From NCBI GenBank assembly GCA_002633025.1, contig NMRB01000296.1, positions 80,350 to 144,349 of the forward strand: DNA of 64,000 nucleotides. The letters are read 5' to 3'. Below are positions 1-11,428 of this stretch, one piece after another. This DNA is from Notospermus geniculatus. Taxonomy: Eukaryota > Nemertea > Pilidiophora > Heteronemertea > Lineidae. A program made the translations under genes and the position numbers. Positions within the stretch are counted from its first letter, which is position 1; each line of letters opens with the position of its first letter. The notes under the pieces were generated by a model. It saw only the letters and a list, made by a program, of their open reading frames with translations, ran no database searches and was not told where the DNA came from.

Positions 1-306
1 AAAATAAAAAGAGAGGTGAGTTTAACCCTGGTATTTCAAAATTTGACCCATGATGGAGTAGAGTTAATGTTTTTTTACATTTTTATTTTGTGTATGTGTG
101 GTAAACAATCCTTAGAGAAATGTGTACTTTGTGTAAAAGGTGTCTTACATGAGGAATATCTACCTCGAAGATAACAACATGTGCTGGTTGTTTCTTTGAA
201 AATGAGACTTTGCATTCCATCATGGGTCATATCACATGCTTCGCTTACGAGTTTGTCCGAGTGAAGGATCATTTGAATGTGGCTGCAGTAGACTAAGTGT
301 CCATGT
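1..306. other. No gene seen; left flank of the first duplication
   Basis: I see no splice-bounded exon, RNA gene or transposon end here. The short open frames on both strands have no recognisable protein content. The duplication that follows starts near 307. Confidence 0.4.
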
Positions 307-1161
307 ATGTCTGCTTTGTCATGTTTGTCCCCTTTCCTTCTGCTCTGGGGGTCTCGCCTCCCATCTTGTTCTAAAGGCCAGAGGATATGGATACCTGGGA
401 ATCACTATCTGTAGCTGAGAGCAGAATTTTACCGTAGTCTCATTTTATTCCCTCATGTGGCACTTTATGACCTGTCCTCAACTGCCTACTACTACATGTA
501 GGCTTTAGCCTACTTAGTGTTTTTGTTGCCCATGAGTTTCTTGGCTTACATGGTCAGCTTCACCATTAGGTACCTGTTCATTTAACTGGAAAGATAAATG
601 ATCCTGGGCCAGTTTTGACCTCAGTCACTTTCACCTATCAAGTCCAATTTCACTTCCTACAGTGTAGTGTAGAAGCTTCTATTGAAGAACCAGGACTTGT
701 GATTTTAAGGGTCATTGAAGCCTGTCATCTGCCTACACCTGGCCAGTGTTGATTGGGAGCTGATGGTTTTAGTATTGATTAAGTTTGGTTGATCAATACT
801 CGGTGAGAGACATACAAATAAGCGCCAGCTATACATCAGAATGAAGTTGCTATCTGTGACTCGCACCATGGTCCATTCCAGAGCCAATGGCAACAGTACC
901 AACTGAATATCTGATTCTGAAGTATTTGGACTTCATCGTATTCAGAGCACTGATCAAAGATGCCTTCATTGTACCTGAGGAGTGCTGTTTTTGAATCCCA
1001 TTAATAACAACATGAAAAAAAACCCGATGTGAATGACCTGGTTGGTCAAGTATGTGAAAGGGACAGCGCTCCAGAATGGTGTCCCTAAGTATTCGCTTGT
1101 AGTCATTTCATGTGAGAGGCTTTGCAAATTGCTGATGTATTGTCTTTTGTCTGCTAATCTA
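307..1161. repeat. Tandem duplication, copy A (no MITE insertion)
   Basis: This block recurs almost base for base at 1162-2249. The offset is 855 bases at first, 845 after a 10-base indel (the copy here has attaggtacc near 570), about 1090 after the MITE in copy B, and 1088 after a 2-base indel. Shared landmarks include the stretch starting TGTCTGCTTTGTCATG and the stretch reading GATGTGAATGACCTGG. Bases 610-614 (CAGTT) are the empty target site of the MITE in copy B. No protein family is recognisable in the open frames. The copies are either a recent tandem duplication or two haplotypes placed head to tail. Confidence 0.9.
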
Positions 1162-2249
1162 ATGTCTGCTTTGTCATGTTTGTCCCCTTTCCTTCTGCTC
1201 TGGGGGTCTCGCCTCCCATCTTGTTCTAAAGGCCAGAGGATATGGATACCTGGAAATTATTATCTGTAGCTGAGAGCAGAATTTTACCGTAGTCTCATTT
1301 TATTCCCTCATGTGGCACTTTATGACCTGTCCTCAACTGCCTACTACTACATGTAGGCTTTAGCCTACTTAGTGTTTTTGTTGCCCATGAGTTTCTTGGC
1401 TTACATGGTCAGCTTCACCTGTTCATTTAACTGGAAAGATAAATGATCCTGGGCCAGTTCAGTGCTCGAAAAGTTCAGTTGTTCAAAGGTAGCCATTTGG
1501 CTAAATGTCTACAAAGTTTCATAGCCAAATATCTATGATTGAGATACTGCCAATGGAAATATAAAGGACTTATGGCGATTAAAATGGTAAAAATCAAGGA
1601 ATTCTTGAAGCCAATTGGCGAAATTGGCAAAATCCTTTATAGCCAAATGGGAAAATCCTGTAGCCAATGGCGATGAAAACAGCTACTTTTCGAGCACTGC
1701 AGTTTTGACCTCAGTCACTTTCACCTATCAAGTCCAATTTCACTTCCTACAGTGTAGTGTAGAAGCTTCTATTGAAGAACCAGGACTTGTGATTTTAAGG
1801 GTCATTGAAGCCTGTCATCTGCCGACACCTGGCCAGTGTTGATTGGGAGCTGATGGTTTTAGTATTGATTAAGTTTGGTTGATCAATACTCGGTGAGAGA
1901 TACAAATAAGCGCCAGCTATACATCAGAATGAAGTTGCTATCTGTGACTCGTACCATGGTCCATTCCAGAGCCAATGGCAACAGTACCAACTGAATATCT
2001 GATTCTGAAGTATTTGGACTTCATCGTATTCAGAGCACTGATCAAAGATGCCTTCATTGTACCTGAGGAGTGCTGTTTTTGAATCCCATTAATAACAACA
2101 TGAAAAAAACCCCGATGTGAATGACCTGGTTGGTCAAGTATGTGAAAGGGACAGCGCTCCAGAATGGTGTCCCTATGTATTCGCTTGTAGTCATTTCATG
2201 TGAGAGGCTTTGCAAATTGCTGATGTATTGTCTTTTGTCTGCTAATCTG
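1162..2249. repeat. Tandem duplication, copy B (with MITE)
   Basis: Second copy of 307-1161, differing by scattered substitutions, two small indels and a 240-bp insertion at 1460-1699. The two copies abut directly with no N at the junction near 1161. After about 2249 the sequence is unique. Identity looks like high-90s percent by eye, so the duplication is young or allelic. Confidence 0.9.
1460..1699. mobile_element. hAT-like MITE, 240 bp, 5-bp TSD
   Basis: The element starts CAGTGCTCGAAAAGT and ends ACTTTTCGAGCACTG, a perfect 15-bp terminal inverted repeat (TIR). It is flanked by the direct repeat CAGTT (1455-1459 and 1700-1704). The paired copy at 606-620 reads through the empty site with a single CAGTT, so both boundaries and the duplication are directly shown. 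The interior is AT-rich, repeats variants of TAGCCAAAT/GCCAATGGC, and has no transposase frame. A TIR starting CAG suits hAT-type elements, but most of those make 8-bp duplications. It is non-autonomous. Confidence 0.88.
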
Positions 2250-2567
2250 ATTGCCCCAAAATCTCTGGAGCAATGCTGCTGCTTGCATAAGCCATTCTTT
2301 TGCCAGTGTTCTCCACAGCCTAGTTTTGTGCAGGAAATCACCATCCCATTAGCTTCTGTTTGATGACTTGAGTCTCAAAAGACAAGCCAAAATCACAGAA
2401 AACCGACCCTCCCAGATTTTCTTCCAGTGGTGCAACTGCAAGAGCAGTTTGATTTTGTCTTTTTTGGATGGGGTCAGCTTTGGCCTTTGTGAAAAGCATA
2501 CAAGCCCATTCCCCGTAAACCATTCTGTTGGAGAACACTGATCTCGTATTTTTTTCATGTCTTTCAG

Positions 2568-2612
2568 GAGCCGACGGAGTATGTAGTCACAGAAAATCGA
2601 AAACGAAAAATT
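2568..2612 (+). CDS. Candidate internal exon, 15 codons, unassigned
   Basis: A pyrimidine-rich tract ends in ctttcag at 2567, followed by 45 open bases and the donor gtaagc at 2613. In phase 0 it reads EPTEYVVTENRKRKI. The length is a multiple of three, so the exon would be phase-symmetric. The basic tail is compatible with a nuclear protein, but I recognise no family. Nothing ties it to the TIA1-like exon 26 kb downstream. The splice sites are good; a chance match in 64 kb is possible. Confidence 0.3.
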
Positions 2613-2737
2613 GTAAGCAATGTGTTACACACGTCGTTGGTCAGTGTCTAGTTACTGCTGTCTGACTATTCATCAATGGAGTCTCACACAAGTTCATTTC
2701 TTTACATTGTAGATCCTCTAAATTCTCTCTCTTTAAA

Positions 2738-3275
2738 GCATGGCGCACACCTGCGACCAAAATCATGCAACCACCGACGAGACTGGCGACCACGACATCG
2801 CAGGCAACCATCAGGTGCGAGGTTGCTCGCCGACCACACTTGCGACCATTTCAGTGAACCATCTGCAAACGACTGACGACCTCCGGAAGCGACTGAAGTC
2901 ACCGACTATTGTGGCGTTGCATCGGAATTGTTTGCGGATGAAAGTTTCATCATTTTTGTATCGGTCGACTAGTCGCAAAGTAAGTCGGCCTTTGCGACCG
3001 AACATAAACATGTTGAATTTTTGGTCTCTCGATGCGATCGAAATTCGTTGGTCTCCATTGGCCATTGAAATGAAACCGATCATTCAGATCGCCCAGTGCA
3101 ACAATCATCCGCAAACAATGTAACGACCACTCTTGCAAAGCGATCAGATATGAGACGAGATCTGATTAAGTGACTGGTCGCTTAGTGCAACGATCTGCCG
3201 CAGGTGACGCGACAAATCCCGCAAATCTCCAGTAGCTCTAGCAGTCTCCTAAAAAATCACAGGTGTGCGCCATGC
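2738..3275. mobile_element. 538-bp TIR transposon, non-autonomous
   Basis: Bases 2738-2753 (GCATGGCGCACACCTG) and 3260-3275 (CAGGTGTGCGCCATGC) are perfect 16-bp inverted repeats. The interior is much richer in CpG and in GCGACC/GCGACT motifs than its surroundings. It holds open frames of 60-127 codons on both strands with no transposase signature. Because CATG is its own reverse complement, the exact end and a possible 4-bp CATG target duplication cannot be separated from the TIR. The superfamily is unresolved. Confidence 0.8.
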
Positions 3276-5263
3276 CACATTGGTTTTCAAATCTGGCATC
3301 GGTGACTTTGTATGGATGTCACTACAATGTTCCATTTGTAATGTGAAGTCAGTTTTGTTGATAGTGACAAAGCCTTATAGTTCATCTTGTGTGGGATTTC
3401 TTGGATGCCCAGGCAACCTAGATGCAGACCAAACAAAAACAAAATAAGTTTGAAATAATCACCAATCACCAGGGGAGCTGTTGTGGTCATAGAATATCTG
3501 TTGTCCATCGTTGTTGTCATCTGTCTATGGCACATAACTGCTGCTGCCCAGGCCATTGTTGCCAAACTTGGTTCTCATCTAACCAGCATGTCATCAATAA
3601 AAGACCCAAGTTTTAGTCCAGTCAGCAGTCAAATTGTTTGCTTGAATTTCAGCCTGATCAGGCTCCTAAGTTTCTGTGTATCATCTGAGAAACAAATCGG
3701 TGTCTAATGAATCAAGAAAAATTATCCATGAAACAAAATGCATGTGACCTGTAGTGCTTATACATGTAATATACACCATTTTGACAATAAAACAACTTTG
3801 AGCAGAGCACGACTGTACTACATGTATTGTACTACTACATGTAGCACCACGTGCCCAATTTCAGTGTCATTGGGATTCAATGCAAGGAGCCAGGGGTATG
3901 AAATCTGTATTCAGGTCATGTGCATAATAATTTTAATCAACATCCCCACTGACCCCAGGTGAGCATATGGTCCATGGACCCTTTCTCATGTTTTATTTTA
4001 CCCCATATTTCTTTTTTGTGAGAGTTTTACCTTTATATAATGTATTCCTTCCTCACTAATCCTCATTCCTTCCTTCCTTTACTCAACGCTTTGCATTCTA
4101 ATCCTAATAGAAATTCTATGTGTGATTGCTTCAGCCTCCATAACCATGGACAGTGGCAAAGATGCCTCAATAAATCTAGTATTTTGATGTTCATATGTTC
4201 ATACTTGATTGTGTCGCATATTGATGTCGTATGAGACTGAGTCTGTATTTTGTTAGGGAGCAGCTCTGCATGGCTACAGCAGATAAATACTGGTACGCCT
4301 AATATGTGTACATGTAGTACAATATTCCTTGGGCCATCCTGCATGTCACTTAGGTGGTACTGTTTGCGTAACTTATTGGCTCGTCTCTGCTGCTGAAGTA
4401 AAGTTGAGCAAACATAATACTTTATATTAAGAAGGACTTACATTTGCCCTACATGTAGTTTGTGGATCAGACGTGATTGGTGGAGAAATGGTAGCCGAGT
4501 CATTTTGGTGGGATGGGTAACGCTTTCACCTCTCCCTGTTATAGCACCCGTAAAATTTAATACACCTTCCCATTTTTAGTACCCATCCATTTTCTAAAAT
4601 CCCTTTTTTGTGTGGACCAGCAGTGAACTACACATACCTGTAATTTCCTGAAGCCATATGCAATCTTATTATCTTGTGATCAAGAAAGACTAGATAAAAA
4701 ATATTCGCTTGACATGTTTGGCAAGATTTCTTTCTTGATCTGTTGAGTTATATCAGCTTGTTCCAAACAGCTGTACGCTGGCAATATTTTACAAGACCCA
4801 TTCATCTTCTGTCAATTAAATTATCTGTTTTCTGACTTTATCATGAAAACCAATCTGATGATAGATCAGTCTTGCTTTTATTGAATCATGATATTGGCTT
4901 CCACGGTGACAGGTTGAGATCTGGCGAGTTGGACTGTAGAAACCGTAAACCAGTTGTGGTCATGGAAGGACACATACATGTAAGATCGCAGAAAAAGTGA
5001 AGTTCAAAGTGTTGTGTTTGTATGTGTTCTGTTGTGCAGCTTGTTGGTAATTAATTTTGCCTTCTAAAATGGATTTTGGTTCTTCAAAAAACTGCATGAT
5101 TGTGATGTTTTTATTTGAATTTGAGGCTAAAAAGAAACAGAGTAACCTAACATCTTGATTTTACCCGGTTGCCTGAAAAATTTTACTATCTTGGCAATCC
5201 ATTGCTAGGGGTATTTTGATCAGTATTCACAGATGTTTCATAATCATTTCTCTCTCTCTTCAG
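3276..5263. other. No gene seen; TACATGTA-rich stretch
   Basis: No exon with convincing splice sites or known protein content is visible. The notable content is a run of TACATGTA octamers near 3764, 3821, 3836, 4306, 4450 and 4976, with another at 5470 just beyond. The pair near 3821-3842 is only 15 bases apart. Short open frames here look random. Confidence 0.5.
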
Positions 5264-5281
5264 GTTACAAAAGAAGGAGGG
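5264..5281 (+). CDS. Candidate 18-nt microexon
   Basis: A strong pyrimidine tract (tctctctctcttcag) is followed by 18 bases and a consensus donor gtaagt at 5282. In phase 0 the peptide would be VTKEGG. Microexons this short occur in neuronal and cytoskeletal genes. With no flanking exon identified, the only support is the splice-site quality. Confidence 0.22.
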
Positions 5282-5370
5282 GTAAGTAATTTTCATCTCA
5301 GATCTTTTTCTTACACGGTAGTTATGTTCAGACCCTTTTGGTGGTGGCTACATTCCTCACCCCTTTTATG

Positions 5371-5526
5371 TATGTAGATGAGAGTGAGGGAGAGATTGAG
5401 AGTCTGAATCTGAGTGATTGTTCAGTTGGCAGTGATTTGGAGTCTGATGTCACGATGAGTTCTGGAATGACTACATGTACATTTATAAGTGATTCTGATT
5501 CAGACAGTGAATTTGATGGTTTGTAA
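5371..5526 (+). CDS. Candidate acidic Ser/Asp/Glu-rich terminal exon
   Basis: The open frame ending in TAA at 5524-5526 translates to a low-complexity acidic stretch that starts VDESEGEIESLNLSD and ends ISDSDSDSEFDGL. The frame continues upstream to about 5338 without such composition. A possible acceptor (tatgtag) lies at 5373. If that site is used, the preceding exon must end one base into a codon, which does not match a phase-0 reading of the 18-nt candidate just upstream. Acidic tails like this occur in many nuclear proteins and in some transposase N-termini, so no family is assigned. It could be chance. Confidence 0.25.
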   Translation, partial: YVDESEGEIESLNLSDCSVGSDLESDVTMSSGMTTCTFISDSDSDSEFDGL

Positions 5527-5620
5527 TTTGTATCAAGTCATGTGTGTCATGTGTCACATATTCTAATCCCTCCCTGAACAATAAGACCGGACTTAGATTC
5601 CAGGGGGACTAGGATTCCTT

Positions 5621-5857
5621 CAAAATGTCAGGCACCAAAAGGGGCTGTTCGTTTTTGTCAATTGAGGTATCCGAGTTGTGATCCTTGAGAAAATGGAGAA
5701 AGGTATGAAGCTGCAAATTGCAGGGATTATTATGTACAGTACAACAAATAATCCCTGCAATTTGCAAGTGCATAGCTTTTTCCATTTTCCCAAGGATCAC
5801 AACTCAGATTTCTCAAGTGATGAAAATGAACAGCCCCTTTTGGTGCCTGACATTTTG
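5621..5857. mobile_element. 237-bp foldback (inverted repeat) element
   Basis: The left arm starts CAAAATGTCAGGCACC and the right arm ends in its reverse complement. The match continues with scattered mismatches to a centre near 5739, where TGCAGGGATTATT faces AATAATCCCTGCA across a short loop. The arms fold back over about 110 bases each. No transposase frame is present. The two arms give similar peptides on opposite strands (both contain NEQPLLVPDIL), which is simply the mirror effect of the inverted repeat. Confidence 0.8.
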
Positions 5858-5891
5858 GCAGGCACCACTGAAAAAGTTATTTTCAGGCTTG

Positions 5892-5940
5892 TTTTAACCA
5901 CTAGTGACACCTATTCAGGCAGTGGGCTAGAGTCCCCATT
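5892..5940. repeat. Dispersed repeat, copy 1
   Basis: The block GTTTTAACCA-GTGACACCTATT-AGGCAG-TAGAGTCC-CATT recurs at 63685-63733 with small indels. It lies directly right of a foldback element here but not there. It is probably a fragment of a dispersed repeat family of unknown type. Confidence 0.55.
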
Positions 5941-5968
5941 TCAATGTTTTCACAACAGTCTGCCATAG

Positions 5969-8537
5969 CCTATTTGTCACTTCTGGCATCATTGCTTTTA
6001 TTTTCCGAAAAATCGCAAGTTAATCATAGAATGAGGGATGGCATAGTAGGCTGGTCTATTGGACTAATGCAAAAATAAAGATAGCGGAAAGAATACAGAC
6101 AGAAATGTGATGGAATTTGTGAAGTTTATTTTGAAATTGGTTGAGTAATGACAGAGCAAGAGATCAAAAACCTGCCGCAGTAGAGATTTAGAACAAATAG
6201 TGAGTTGCATCTGATCCGTGCATAGCAAAGTTAACCTGGTAATCTCCTGAACTACTTTCATATCATCTCAACTATGGCAGATGTCTTTGATGCGTCTTGT
6301 ATCATACAGTTATACTAGACAATCAATATCTTTGAAGCTCACACACATGTTCTGTGTATGAAGATTCTTTGCAATAAGATACACAGGCGATCACTGAACG
6401 TTCATGATGTTGCCCGTGTCGGATTGCATGCTTTTGCTCGACCTAGGGCCCTGTTATAGCTCATCAAACACTCGCTTTACGATCTGCAGACGTAAGATCT
6501 GGAGGCGGTGTTCAAAAAAGCAGTGTCTGGCAAGGTTCTGCCTGTTTTTTCCATGATAATCGTTGTCTGAGGAGAGCGTCTTTTTTACTGCTGGACTCCT
6601 AAGAAGATTGCTGTAACACTCATGCACTCGCCGAGAGGCTAATTCTCTTTCTGTTCAGAAGGGTATGGTGCTGATGGAACGGATTACAGGAATAGCCTCA
6701 AGAACATGGGTCATCACAATCCAGGGTACCTAGTGAACCTTGTCTGGTTAATTCTCAATGATTAGAGAAGGTGGCAGCACTGTGTCTTCATTAGGGTTTC
6801 AGTTTGCTCCAACATTAGACACGAGCTGTCTTTGAGCCAATGTTAGAGTCAATAATGCACGCTCAGTAAAAGGAAAAAATATGATGCAACATTGACGAGT
6901 TAATGATAACTCAACTTTTTAGTTCAGCTGAAAGGTCGACTGGCTCTCTCTATGAACACATGTAAAATCCACCCACTGGTATGGCTCACTGCTGAAGTTG
7001 GGGGTCCAACCATAATGTGAAAGAGTATGTCGTTGGTTGGAAGTGGAGGGTGTGTGCAGAATCATGTAATTTTTTCACCCCAGAAAGCCCCTTTTCCGTT
7101 TTGTCATTGTCAAACAGGTCATATGGCAGGGGGTCATGCCATTTCAGGATCATAAGGGACATAAAATTCACAGTATATCATTCTGTGTGCCATTAATAAG
7201 ATAGGAATTATATGAAATTCCACTCCGTCTTGAATGCCATCCGCCATAAAAAAATTCCAATTTTCTCCAAAGTCTCCTGGGAATTGAGTTATGAAAGCAA
7301 AATTCATCTCAATCAAGTTGATCAAAACAGTTCCAGACATGCATCCAATATCGACGTCTTTGCATCGTTGGCTTGAGTAAAGCATTGTCTCTGAACACCC
7401 TGTCACCATATGTTACTTGTTAATTGTGAAATCATTATTTGATTCACAGTGATTAATTGGGAAAGTCAAGTTTTTGTGGAAAGAGTGCCATAGTTCAAAG
7501 AGTTGTTCTCAGAGGGCAGCAGCAGTCTAGCTATCAATCTCTGCAGAATATTTGCTGCCTTGGTGGCGTGGCATCCTCAGATGATCAAGACACACTCAGC
7601 ACAAGCCCATAACTCAGCCTAATCCTTTACCATTAGCTCCTTTGTTTGTTGTGCATGACTTCCGGATCATCCACTTCCCAGGCTGACGATGGCCAATGGC
7701 AGGAGGCACACCTAACCATAACAAACAAGGGCCGAAACCTGCATCCTGCATCGATGGGTGAATTTTGCAGGTCCCTGGGTAAAATAAAAACGTTCCAAGA
7801 TCAACATGCCCTTAGAAAATTAGTATTGACTTGTTCCCATCAGGAATGTAATATTAGTAAGCAGTGCTGCACTGAGAAGGCTGAGCAGAGATCTGAGGTA
7901 ATATACCAAGTGCATCTGGCAGTACCCTCTCAGCCACACAGTATGAAGAGGTTAGCGCAACCCATATGAATAGGGAACACCCCAGCTGGATTACTCTGAA
8001 GACCGGAAGATATACAAGAATGCAAGAGGCTGTGCATTGTCCACTGGGTACAAAGAAGTGGAAGGAAGCTGAGACAGGAATGAATGTCTACTAAGCTGTT
8101 TCAATTTCATTGCACCCCAAGTCCCTGTTAAACCATTTATATTCCACAGCATTGGCCTGGCAAAAGCTCGTACTCATAGCTCACAGAGTTGTGACCAAAA
8201 TCCAGCCTCCTTACGAGTTACTGTGTCACAGGGAGGCATGTTCTTCCCCCATTTAAGGATTAAGTATGCTCGGGTGGTGATCAGCATTACCCCTAATAAT
8301 ACTACGATGTGACAGGTTATGATGGGAATCATATCGGGCCGACTGCATCGTATTTGTCATGTTTTCATCAGTGTAATCTTTTCTACCCTTCATAATGTCG
8401 TGACATTGAACTGGAAGTCACAATTTATATGCATGAATGGCTGTATCATTATGTATGTTATTTTGTTGTATCCTCAGGGTGGTTTTGACCCTCCCTCTTT
8501 TATCCTTGGCATCTTCGTCATTCAGCTAGTTCTTGCT
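5969..8537. other. No gene seen
   Basis: Both strands carry only short random-looking frames, the longest 107 codons at 7646-7969 (+), with no known motif. I see no RNA gene, TIR element or tandem array in this stretch. Confidence 0.4.
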
Positions 8538-8545
8538 GTCTGATG

Positions 8546-8769
8546 CACAGGGACTTGAGGCATGCATGGCAGGGGTGGTGGGTGTTTCCGAGGTCCAAAA
8601 GCACCCCATGGACAGTGCCCTGACCCCTGGGGTAAAATACCCCAGAAATATGTATATATATACATATTTCTGGGGTATTTTACCCCAGGGGTCAGGGCAC
8701 TGTCCGTGGGGTGCTTTTGGACTTCGGAAACACCCACCACCCCTGCCATGCATGCCTCAAGTCCCGGTG
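8546..8769. mobile_element. 224-bp palindromic MITE with 8-bp TSD
   Basis: The element begins CACAGGGACTTGAGG and ends CCTCAAGTCCCGGTG, an imperfect 15-bp TIR with one mismatch. It is flanked by identical 8-bp repeats GTCTGATG at 8538-8545 and 8770-8777. Bases 8550-8765 form a continuous palindrome centred at 8657/8658 in an AT core (ATGTATATATATACAT), with only about two mismatches in 108 paired positions and no spacer. An 8-bp duplication suits hAT (also P or Merlin) elements. The four open frames overlapping here are mirror images, not genes. Confidence 0.9.
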
Positions 8770-8777
8770 GTCTGATG

Positions 8778-10229
8778 GTTGCTAATGACTACTAAATGAA
8801 TGTATCAATATAAATAATTATGTACCTGTACCATTTGATGTAGTGTTTTTGAGAGAATTTGTTGAATCCTCACAAAAAGATATTAAAGAGGCGCAGAAGA
8901 TGAAGGGCCTGATGTTTTCAACTGCAGACAACCTCCAGAACTAAGAGTTGACATTTTCAATATGTTATAGGATACGTCTGGCAGGATATTGATGTCTGGC
9001 TATAGGTAGACATCATTGATACGCTTCAAACCACCGTCCAGAAATCTCACAGGTGTTATTGGCGCTTATCTTGTTTAACATTTTGTGACCTGTCGGTTGG
9101 GTTGTTGAACGGGAGAGTTCATTGGGAATTCTATTGCATGCTGAAGCATGCACTGTACTTGTACAATCAGATCCTACTATTATCGTGGTGGGTGTGGTTA
9201 CGCTGCTTCACCTCACTGCCCATTTATTGTTTTCCCTCATGCCATCAACATATGAGTAGCACTGTCCCACGGTGATGATCGATTTGAGTTCATCAACATG
9301 ATTGATCGATTAACTTAGCATCACATCTGATAAGTATGTTTCAGAGTAAAAACTGTCCTCTCTCTCAGGTAACTTGCAAGAGAATGCTTTCCGCTGCTTT
9401 CAGGTGTAGGAATCTAAAAACCATGTATTGCTATCCAGACAAATTCTTGATAAGTAACTTTGTTTTTCTGGCAAAGTTGCTAATGTCACATATGTGACAT
9501 ACATGGAGAAAAAACTTGAAATTGTTTTTTAGCTAAGAAGAGAGAATTCAAGCTTTCAACAGAGCCATAAGAAACTCGTGCAGAGGGGAAAAGTGGACAT
9601 GATGCAGAAATGAGACCAATCAATAAGATTCATCTGAATTCAAACTCTCATATGGTGCCTGACCTTCCCATCTTGTGATTCATTCCATGTAACAGCCAAA
9701 TGATACACAAGAATGGTTATCTATGTAATGGTGTGTTTTTACAGCGATCATTTGGAGCAAGGGCAGGTGTTTCAGAAGCCCAATAATGGCAGGTTTAGAA
9801 TCGGGAGACACCTGCAGCCTCACAGCTAGAATACTAGTGTAGTTGCTGATGGTTCTGGAGCAAGGATGGCCCAATAGGTCCTTTTGTTTCCTTGTCAGGC
9901 ATTAACGAAATGTGAATGCTGATCTGGTGAAAATGAGATGGTAGAAAGCTTGGCCCTGGTTAGTGACAGAGAATTTATTAATTAACTAAACTAAAATAAT
10001 CATACAAAATAAACATGGTCCAAGGCTGAGCATTAGTGGCCCATATATGGTTAGTATACTTAATACGTAACAGGGTACATACCAAAATGATGAGAAGTTC
10101 AGTTTTGCCCACAACACCCCCTCCCCCCTCCAGGAGCCAAATGCCCCAAGACAAAAAAACTTAGCTTCAACCATGAAAATGCCATGTCGGATCTGTGTTG
10201 TGGAACTAGGCTTTGGCACAAAACAATAT
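8778..10229. other. No gene seen
   Basis: Only short unassigned frames are visible. An 18-bp perfect palindrome, ATGTCACATATGTGACAT, lies at 9483-9500. No other structured feature is seen. Confidence 0.4.
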
Positions 10230-10357
10230 GGACTTTTGGCACGGATCCGTATTGTTACTCCGTATCACGTATGACTTTGATAGAAAATGCATTAGCTTGA
10301 TATATCATACGTGACACGGATCGACGATAAGGAGCCTTGCCAAATGCCCAAAAGTCC
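10230..10357. mobile_element. Degenerate foldback element
   Basis: Outer arms GGACTTTTGGC (10230-10240) and GCCCAAAAGTCC (10346-10357) are inverted. Inside them, TCCGTATCACGTATGA faces TCATACGTGACACGGA with one mismatch. The intervening arms match less well. No target duplication is evident and no protein is encoded. Confidence 0.65.
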
Positions 10358-11428
10358 CCAATTATCTATCACTTATATTACTTGCCCTGTTCAAAAACTT
10401 AGAGAATAAGAATAGCTCAATTTACCTATTCCTTCCAAATGACACGTTGAGTGAGAAATGTCTTGGTGACACTTGCTGACGATCGAGACGTCTGCTTGAA
10501 GGAAGAGGTAATATTGAAAAGATGAAAGAGAGGCGAGGCAAAAGGTCCATAAAAAGTAAAAGATACGATTGAAACATCCTTAGTTAAAGGTTATCGTTTT
10601 TAATCATGATGTTCAGAAGTCATCTTTGTTGTGTTTTTCTGCCGAGATTACACGGTGTTGTGCGTAAATGAAGTCCAAATGGATCAAGGAAAGGAAGGAA
10701 TAAGAGTGACTCATCTATCTTAGATATGATGATGGCTAAACCTTATCGGATAGTTTTATTTGCTCGAGGAAATATCATTTAATTACTGCAACCAAAGAGG
10801 ATGATATCTTTGAAAATCACTTATAAGACATCTTGATAGTAGTGGTGGCGATCTTGGTTGTGGCAAGTTGCCCACGATCTGTGCGTTCTCTGTCTTTAGA
10901 TCCACATTTAAGAGGTATCCATTTGTTTTCTTCTTAACATTTTATTGAATAAGTTAAAATAGTATGAATAGGGTAGATGTACTTTGTCATACTGATGTGG
11001 TTGTCCTTGATGTACCATTTTATCATCAGTGTTGGCCCGTTCTTCAAAGGGCTGCCTCTTATTGAATTTTTGCGAGAAATAAATTGCATTGGATCTCATC
11101 TATATTGCTTTTGATGGAGCTAAAAATGACTGCCAGTGCCAGTTCCAAATGTGATGTGCTGTGATACGTTCCTGATGGCAGGTAAACAAGTAAGTGTCTT
11201 TTTTGTGGGGCGAGGCAGCTTGGAGACGATTGCTCCAGCTCTTGCGTGTCAAGGCACCTTCGTGAAATAAGAGAGGATTGCTCATAGCTCTCTGAAGAAG
11301 TGCCGACACACTTGCATGTAAGGGCACCTCGGAATAAGAGAGGACTGGCTTTGAATAACGGAGGACTGCTCATAGCCAATGTAGTCATATCCCTTGGTAG
11401 AGGTGGCTTGAACCACAATTGCTGTCTC
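10358..11428. other. No gene seen
   Basis: The antisense frame at 11059-11430 (123 codons) overlaps two others and shows no conserved motif. No splice-bounded exon is convincing. Confidence 0.4.

Noticed and set aside
8522-8795. Four 75-80 codon frames on both strands
   Set aside because: They are mirror images created by one palindrome.
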